Shown: positions 58,125 to 64,000 of the stretch, piece after piece
How the letters are laid out: each line of letters opens with the position of its first letter
Position numbering within the stretch: the stretch's first letter is position 1
From: Hymenoscyphus infarciens
Lineage: Eukaryota > Ascomycota > Leotiomycetes > Helotiales > Helotiaceae
DNA length: 64,000 nucleotides
Direction of reading: 5' to 3'
NCBI GenBank assembly: GCA_001414345.1
Contig: LLCB01000152.1
Span: 81,469-145,468 of the forward strand
Translations under genes and position numbers: made by a program
Notes under the pieces: model-generated
Told to the model about the DNA's origin: nothing
Databases searched by the model: none
Seen by the model: only the letters and a program-made list of their open reading frames with translations

Positions 58125-58765
58125 ATGGGTATCCAAGAGACTTCTTACGGTATAATCAATTATGCCATCAAGCAACTCGATCGTTTCGTGAGCCCCTCTA
58201 CGCGCCGGGAAGTATGGAATACCGGCGTTAGGTTTGCGAAGGAGAGACCGGTTCTTACTGTTCGTTCTCCCCTTTCACCCTGCCCCTCCTCTCCCCCGTA
58301 GCTCTGCTCCTGCTGACCCTATTGCTCTAGTCATTCATAGCAACCCACACCCTCCTCTCCTTCACCCCCCTCCTCCTCTTCCTCACCTTCTCCTTCTCAA
58401 TCCTCTTCCTCGCCACGCTATCCGCGATCCTCTTTGTCCTCTTCTGGATCGGCCTCGCGCTCCTGATTCTCGTCCCTTCTCTTTTCATCACCGTTGGACT
58501 GGGCTGTTTTGTTTGGACTTGGGGCATTTGTAGCTGGTATGGGGCGTGGTGGGTTTGGGGTGTGGTGAATGGGGGAGAAAGGGGGGCTTTGGTCAAGGTC
58601 AAGAGGACAGAGAATAGCGGAAATAGCGGGAAGAGCAGTTTGGGGTTGGTCAATGGGGAGAAGGAGAAGGATGGGGTTAAGGTTGAGCATGTGGAGATTC
58701 TGCCGGGGTTTGAGGATGTGGATTGTGTTGGGTTGATGGGTGGGGGGATGGAGTTGAAGGGTTGA
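58125..58765 (+). CDS. Promethin/Ldo16-like lipid droplet protein
   Basis: Exons are 58125-58259 and 58331-58765 (71-bp intron), giving 189 aa. An amphipathic N-terminus (NYAIKQLDRFVSPSTRREVWNTGVRFAKERPVL) leads into about 80 nearly continuous hydrophobic residues with Leu/Phe-rich stretches. These would form the paired hairpins seen in promethin (LDAF1/TMEM159) and yeast Ldo16/Osw5, which act with seipin at lipid droplets. A polar C-terminus rich in Lys, Glu and Gly follows. The intron lies exactly where the soluble and hydrophobic parts meet. The family call rests on layout and composition and should be treated as probable; other ER hairpin proteins are the alternative. Confidence 0.6.
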
Positions 58766-60140
58766 TTGGGAAATAGTTGTACAGGAGGGAAGGCGGGTGT
58801 ATGATGAGACTTCTAAGGTGGTAACAGTACTTGGGGATTTGCGCGAGCGTATACGATACTTGGGTTCGGGAAAAAGCTAAGGCTCGGAATGGGGCGTTTT
58901 TGGGGAAGTTTTTGACTTGCTTTGTATGAATGGGAAATGTGTGCTGACGCGATACCCGGATCTCTCTTACAAAAGGCTAACCACATAATATATCTCTTTT
59001 TCAGACACCGGCCTGAGTTATAAATGTTTGGCTGAGCCGAGATAGTAAGTAGTTTGTGAGGCAAATATGGCTGAGGAAGAGAAAGTTCCCAAGGGGTACT
59101 CCATATCAAAAGGCTTTTCTCATTTCAATTTGACTCATCTTTCTCAATTTCTTATTTTAAACCCCCTTTTCGGTCGATTGCTCCAATAAATCTTGTATTT
59201 TGATAAGAGCTGCGCTCTATTTGGCCATGCCTTTCCTGACACAATGACACGTTCTTACATTGAGATACTTGAGTGAAACCTCGACATTAAAAGCTGCAGT
59301 ATATGAGTAGCCCAGCGGGCACTGTTCTAACTTTGTAGGAGAATCCCAAGTGTTCACCTAGATAGTTTAGGACAATTGAAGTTTATTGCCCGAACTATCT
59401 GGTCAATAGTCCCAAAGTGTTCCAAGTGTTTAAAAAGAAAGTAGGTACGAACTTGAAGTGTTTACAGTCACTTTTATTACATTACATTCATACCGAGAGA
59501 GAACCCAGTGAGGAAATTGAAGGGCCCTTTACACAAGAATGCTAGTCGAAATTTTGAAGATCAACAGATGGATATTTTATTTCTTATTTTATTTTGTTCG
59601 TTTAGACATCTTGCTGCTGTTACTTTTTTTCTCTTTACAACACGTTCCTGCTTTGGTATTCTGATTGGAGAATGAGATTTTCTGGGTCTTTCCTATCTAC
59701 TTTCACCGTGCGAAAACCTAGGCATAGCATTTGGTTCTGTTTAGGACTTGATCAATCAGCTTGAGCGAGTTGACATTCCTACTTCAGCGAGGGTGAAACT
59801 TCAAGCCAACTCTTTTTGGGAAATTCAAACTTTCTCTCAATGCATTGATAGCAGTTAGAGATGCAGTGTAAGAGGCATAATCGAAAGCAGAGCAGGAGGT
59901 AATCACAAGGGGGTCAATACACAGACAAATAGACATATTTAAAAACAAAAAGTTGTCTAGTAGAGGAATCTCGCGCCCTCTGAATTTTATTCATGTTTGC
60001 TGTGTTGTAAGTACTAACACACCTAATCCAATCTACTAAGCCAAGTAAACCACAAGAGAGCGCCCTTTCTTTCTCAAAAGGAAGTGAATAAGTTGGGTCA
60101 AGCACTAGCTTCCATTCCACACCCTCTTTTTCCCCACCCC
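58766..60140. other. Intergenic region with dispersed repeat
   Basis: 1.4 kb without a supported gene. It contains dispersed repeat copy C (59341-59480). Short frames have no features. Confidence 0.6.
59341..59480 (+). repeat. Dispersed repeat, copy C
   Basis: The 5' block reads AGGACAATTGAAGTTTATTG and the 3' block AGTAGGTACGAACTTGAAGT, followed by GTTTACAGTCACTTTTATT. Order, spacing and strand match copy B (52240-52400); the two differ by scattered substitutions and small gaps. Confidence 0.65.
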
Positions 60141-60386
60141 TCAACGCCCTAACTTCTCACGATTATAAGTATTCAACCATCCAAAATGCAAACCTCCTCG
60201 ATCCCCGAATCTCTCCTCAGCCACTTCCCTCGCTTCATCTCTGCGTTGTACACAAATATCACAAAACGCAAGCTTTTCATGCTGTGTTGCCTCAAAAAGA
60301 CATTCTTCTGTTGGTTTGCACTTCTCTTTTGAGAAAGTAGGCTTACCATGGTTGCAGGCATAGGTGGTTTTTGTGTACCGGCACAT
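60141..60386 (-). CDS. Small Cys-rich protein, function unknown
   Basis: An intronless frame of 81 aa starting MCRYTKTTYACNHGKP. Seven residues could bind metal: Cys2, Cys11, His13, Cys23, Cys29, Cys42 and Cys45, in the spacing seen in a group of short, uncharacterised filamentous-fungal proteins that begin MC and carry a Y-x-C-x-H motif. It has no signal peptide, so it is probably intracellular. The second half is charged (CVQRRDEAREVAEERFGDRGG). The role is unknown; a small zinc-binding protein is a guess from the cysteines. Confidence 0.55.
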   Translation of the reverse strand: MCRYTKTTYACNHGKPTFSKEKCKPTEECLFEATQHEKLAFCDICVQRRDEAREVAEERFGDRGGLHFGWLNTYNREKLGR

Positions 60387-61445
60387 GGTTTCTGGGGAGG
60401 TTGGTTTGTGAGAAATATTGCGTTATGGACAATATTTTGGAGGGTGGAACTGGTGGTAGTTTTAGAAAATTTAGAGGGATTTAAATAAAGTGCAAAACTT
60501 TGTTCTGTGACTTTTGTTCTTTCATGTTTCCCGGTTGAACAATCTCTTTGTTTGTTTCTCCTCTGACGAGGCATTTGACATATCAGGGCTCAAAATTCTT
60601 TGTTCCAAGCGAAACTTCCAGTACTTGCTATTTTGTTGGAAGCGTAAAGACCCATGGTTACTTCATCTCCAAGATATTCTATGCCTAAATAAATTTTGGG
60701 AAGAGGACATTACCACAGTGAACTAAATTTAGAACTTCCCTCTGCAAGATCATTAACTGGAAACAAGTTGTTCAGCTTAGATATACGGTGCTCATTTTCT
60801 TAAGATGCGCTAAATAGCCGTGTATACTAAGTTCCACCCCAACACATACGTTTACCAAGAAAAGTCAACCAACCCCTCCTTTGTATTGGCCTGATGAAGA
60901 TTATAAATATACTCCCACGAGCTAACTATAAAAACCTTTTTATAACCTCACTAGCGAATATAGTTATTTATCTCCTACTTAACCCAAAACGAGTCACCTA
61001 AGCAGAAAGTTCCAACTTATTCTCTGGTCCCTTCCCCAACCACACTTCTTCTTACTCTTCAAATCGAGGAAGTTTAAAGCCTGTGTATAATTTCAAAGAT
61101 TAGAGCCTGAACCAAAGAAGCTTTGATCACTGCTCTTGTTTACTCGTGCTAATATTGCCCAAAAGTGTTTAGCAGAATTCCTTCCACTTCTTTTAAACCT
61201 TCGATACTTTCCTGTCTTGAAATTGCAAAGCACCCATCCAAGTCCAAAACCAAGTTTTGGAAATCTAGGTTTATATTTCTACCCTCAGACCCAAAGAGGA
61301 AAAAAGAAAAAAGACAATTCAGTACCTACATATGGTAGCTATCTGCTCTGTCCTATCAAGAAACTTTTAAAAAACGCCTTGTCTACGCCTTAAAAATGCC
61401 TAATAAATACTTTCCCTAGCTTCTATTCAAGCCTATCTCCTTGAG
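60387..61445. other. Intergenic region
   Basis: About 1.1 kb, A/T-leaning, with no supported gene and no clear repeat. It ends at a C tract next to the HUT1 3' end. Confidence 0.55.
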
Positions 61446-61456
61446 CCCCCCCCCCC
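61446..61456. repeat. C11 homopolymer
   Basis: Eleven consecutive C residues, four bases beyond the HUT1 stop codon. Confidence 0.9.
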
Positions 61457-61459
61457 AAT

Positions 61460-62829
61460 TCAAAGCTCCTTTTTCGACTCAACAGCCTTTGCCTTCTCTT
61501 TAGCCAACTTCTCTCTCCTGGTGATCAACCCCTCCGCACCAATACCACCAAACACAAGTCCAACACCCATCCATTGTCTACCCACTAGATGATGACCGAA
61601 CCACATAACGGAAAGGATCATAGTGAGCATCTTACGGGTGACGGTGATGGTAACCAAAAGGAGGGATGAGAAAGTTGCCAGTGTGTAGACTGCCTTTTGT
61701 CAGAGGAATACGAATGGAGGGGTAGGGGAAAAACTCACAAATAAACACCTGTCCAACAGCACCACAAACAGCAAAGCCCAAAACATCATACCACACCCCG
61801 GGATGTCTCGTCAAGAAATCCCAAGCAGCAGCGAACTCTCCGCCTCCCCCAGAACTCAAATCCATCCCCAGATACTCTCCAATCCCCGTGTGCACAATGT
61901 ACGGCGAAAGCCCCAAATAAGAGAGCGTCAAAGTTGTGCTAATAATATTATTCGCACACATCATCTGAGGTCCCTTATAAGGTTGGAAAGTCTGGAAAAT
62001 ATAATCCTGAGTCGTATTCGTCAATCCATCAAAAAGCAGATTAATCCCTAGGAGTAACAATCCCCATGTCCCATTGCGATCCGGGTTAAGAGCTGCTTTC
62101 GAGGGCTTGGATTTCCCCGAGCCGGCGTGGAGCGTGAAGACTGCTACGCCCGAAGTGACAGCTAGAACGACGAGGTATTTGTACAAGGGATAGCGTTTTT
62201 GGAATATCGTTATGTGGAGGAACATTACGGGCAGGAGTTTGCAGGATTTGGCCAGGATGAAGGTTATGTAGTCGATGTGGGCGAGGGAGGCATAGCCAAA
62301 CGGGGAAGCGAGGGAGGAAGTTATGGCTACGAGGAGGAGGGGAATGAATATGCGGCGGTTGGGGAAGACTGGTGCTGGTGACAAGCCGGCTTTCGTATCG
62401 AATCGGAGGTACATGTACCCAGTGAGGGCTGCGAAGAGGGATTGTACAGTATTGAGGAAGACGGGAAATTTGAACTTCTCGGGGTTAGAAACGTCGCCGT
62501 AGGGAGTGGTGGTAAGTCGTTCTTGTAGGAGGGCCCAGGTGAGACTAATTTGGAGGTTAGGAATTGTCCATTGAGGTTTGAAGATATACTTACAATGACC
62601 CGTAAATTCCACCAACAGCTATAATAAATTGCAATGCGCCTGCTTCTTTTGTCGCCGACACGGCAGGTTTGAGGATATTCCCATTGGCCTGTCCGTTTGA
62701 TACACTCCCAACTGTCTTTTCCTTGTCTATATTTCTTGGACTTCGAGTTGGAGTTCCATGCGCTTCACCATGAACATATTCCGATGAAGGCGCCCTGCGC
62801 ATCGGCACGCTCTGTTTCGTTCTCGCCAT
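61460..62829 (-). CDS. HUT1: UDP-galactose transporter homologue (HUT1, SLC35B1 family)
   Basis: Nucleotide-sugar transporter of the ER/Golgi; Hut1 homologues move UDP-galactose or UDP-glucose and support ER protein folding. Exons in coding order are 62829-62594, 62544-61739 and 61689-61460, giving 423 aa (introns of 49 bp each). A polar N-terminus of about 65 residues precedes up to ten hydrophobic segments. Family blocks are YGSFLTWALLQERL (rebuilt across intron 1), PFGYASLAHIDYITFILAKSCKLLPVM, LLFDGLTNTTQDYIF, and FYTLATFSSLLLVTITVTRKM (across intron 2). The C-terminus is Lys-rich and ends KAVESKKEL, close to the KKxx/KKEL-type ER-retrieval tails of this family. Confidence 0.94.
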
Positions 62830-63130
62830 AACGCTTTTAAAAAAAGTAAGGTGTCAATTCGAAAGATAGGAAATCGCAGAATGCAAAGAATTCAGAAAGT
62901 AAACGAAAAAGAAAGTGCCGCGAAGTTGTTCTTGTAGTTCCAATAAATTATCACCAGACTCTACTCGATGCCAGATTTCAATTACAGAATGGCCGAGGCA
63001 AGGGTTGCTTTACGGGGGCCCGCATTTCTGCCGAAGGCGGTGAATTTAGCACCTCTGGCATATGTCCTAGCTTCCCCTGTAAGCTTTGTTAGGCCACGTT
63101 ATAAGTCACAGACAAGGCATAATAAGGCTA
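62830..63130. other. HUT1 upstream region
   Basis: 300 bp of ordinary-composition sequence before the right-hand AT-rich block, presumably the HUT1 promoter. No TATA box is obvious. Confidence 0.5.
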
Positions 63131-63142
63131 GAACCCCTAGGT

Positions 63143-63225
63143 AAGACTCGTCGTAGGTCGCTATAGAACGCCGTAGGACGTTATAGGACGCCGTAGGACG
63201 CTGTAGAATGTTATAGAACTAGGTT
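63143..63225. repeat. Short degenerate tandem repeat (CGCCGTAGGACGTTATAGGA-like)
   Basis: A run of units alternating CGCCGTAGGACG and TTATAGGA or TATAGAAC, period about 20 bp, at the boundary between gene block and AT-rich block. The units differ mainly by C/T and G/A changes, as expected of RIP at the edge of a repeat block. Confidence 0.65.
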
Positions 63226-63269
63226 CTTTATAGAATTAGAATATTAAATAGCTACTAGTATCTAAGCTT

Positions 63270-64000
63270 TAACTAATTCTAAGTAGTAAAACTACTTAGA
63301 ATAGCTTATTTTAATAAGAACTCTTTATTCTAAGTAGTTATACTACTTAGAATAGATTATTTAATAAAAATATCTCTAATCTAAGTAGTATAACTACTTA
63401 GAATAGATTATTTAATAAAAATATCTCTAATCTAAGTAGTATAACTACTTAAAATAGCTTATTTACTCTAGATATTTTATTCTAAGTAATATAACTACTT
63501 AAAATAGATTATTTAATAAGAATATCTCTAATCTAGGTAGTATAACTACTTAGAATAGATTATTTAATAAGAATATCTTATTTAATATAAATATCTCTAA
63601 TCTAAGTAGTATAATAACTTAAAATAGCTTATTTAACAAAAATATCTCTAATCTAGGTAGTATAACTACTTAGAATAGATTATTTAATAAGAATAGCTTA
63701 TTTAATATAAATATCTCTAATCTAAGTAGTATAACTACTTAGAATAGATTATTTAATATAAGCTTTCTAATCTAAGTAGTATAACTACTTAGAATAGATT
63801 ATTTTATATAAATATCTCTAATCTAAGTAATATAACTAAAATAGCTTTTTTAATTAGAATATCTCTAATCTAAGTAGTATAACTACTTAGAATAGATTAT
63901 TTAATAAGAATAGCTTATTTAATATAAATATCTCTAATCTAAGTAGTATAACTACTTAGAATAGATTATTTAATATAAGCTTTCTAATCTAAGTAGTATA
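63270..64000. repeat. AT-rich satellite of ~50/69-bp units with 17-bp palindrome
   Basis: CTAAGTAGTATAACTACTTA recurs at 63381, 63432, 63482, 63533, 63602, 63653, 63722, 63772, 63823, 63870, 63939 and 63989, with earlier variants near 63280 and 63331. Most spacings are 47-51 bp, with three of 69 bp where an extra TTATTTAATATAAATATC-like piece is present. The core AAGTAGTATAACTACTT is a near-perfect inverted repeat. The array has no coding capacity and continues beyond the window. Confidence 0.9.

Overview
This is a stretch of filamentous ascomycete (Pezizomycotina) nuclear genome. The evidence is short introns of about 46-131 bp with GT..AG ends and CTAAC/CTGAC-like branch sites, Ty3/gypsy debris with repeat-induced point mutation (RIP) style decay, plant-cell-wall-degrading enzymes, and protein families such as a fungal Gas-type GH72 enzyme, a DUF3844 protein and HUT1. 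The protein sequences look like Leotiomycetes (Helotiales, Botrytis/Sclerotinia-type relatives), but that placement is inference.

The window is a gene-rich block of normal base composition (about 5.65-63.12 kb) between two very AT-rich blocks. The left block (1-5.65 kb) is a stop-riddled Ty3/gypsy retrotransposon on the minus strand in which reverse transcriptase and RNase H remnants can still be read. The right block (63.12 kb to the end) is a tandem array of roughly 50/69-bp units, each with a 17-bp palindrome, running off the window.

Genes in order: dUTPase (+), pyridoxal kinase (-), PCNA (-), GH11 xylanase (+), PL1-type pectate lyase (-), a membrane protein that looks like a pseudogene (-), Sec61 beta (-), an NIF/Psr-type HAD phosphatase (-), a peroxisomal ABCD-type half transporter (+), a small predicted mitochondrial protein (+), a Gas1-type glucanosyltransferase (+), a protein with three SET domains (-), Cmc1 (-) divergent from Utp11 (+), a fungal protein of unknown function with a C-terminal membrane segment (-), gamma-glutamyltranspeptidase (-), a predicted mitochondrial protein (-), a DUF3844 ER-type protein (+), a PAS kinase (+), a promethin/Ldo16-like lipid-droplet protein (+), a small Cys-rich protein (-), and the HUT1 UDP-galactose transporter (-).

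Most genes are unrelated housekeeping loci with no evident cluster logic. Two local themes stand out. dUTPase and PCNA, two S-phase genes about 4 kb apart, each have an ACGCGT (MCB/MBF) element just upstream. A secreted xylanase and a secreted pectate lyase lie within 4 kb of each other. Four diverged copies of a short dispersed repeat sit in intergenic DNA. Exon reconstruction also shows unusual gene structures: an 11-nt micro-exon, a start codon split by an intron, an intron directly after ATG, and a GC-AG intron.
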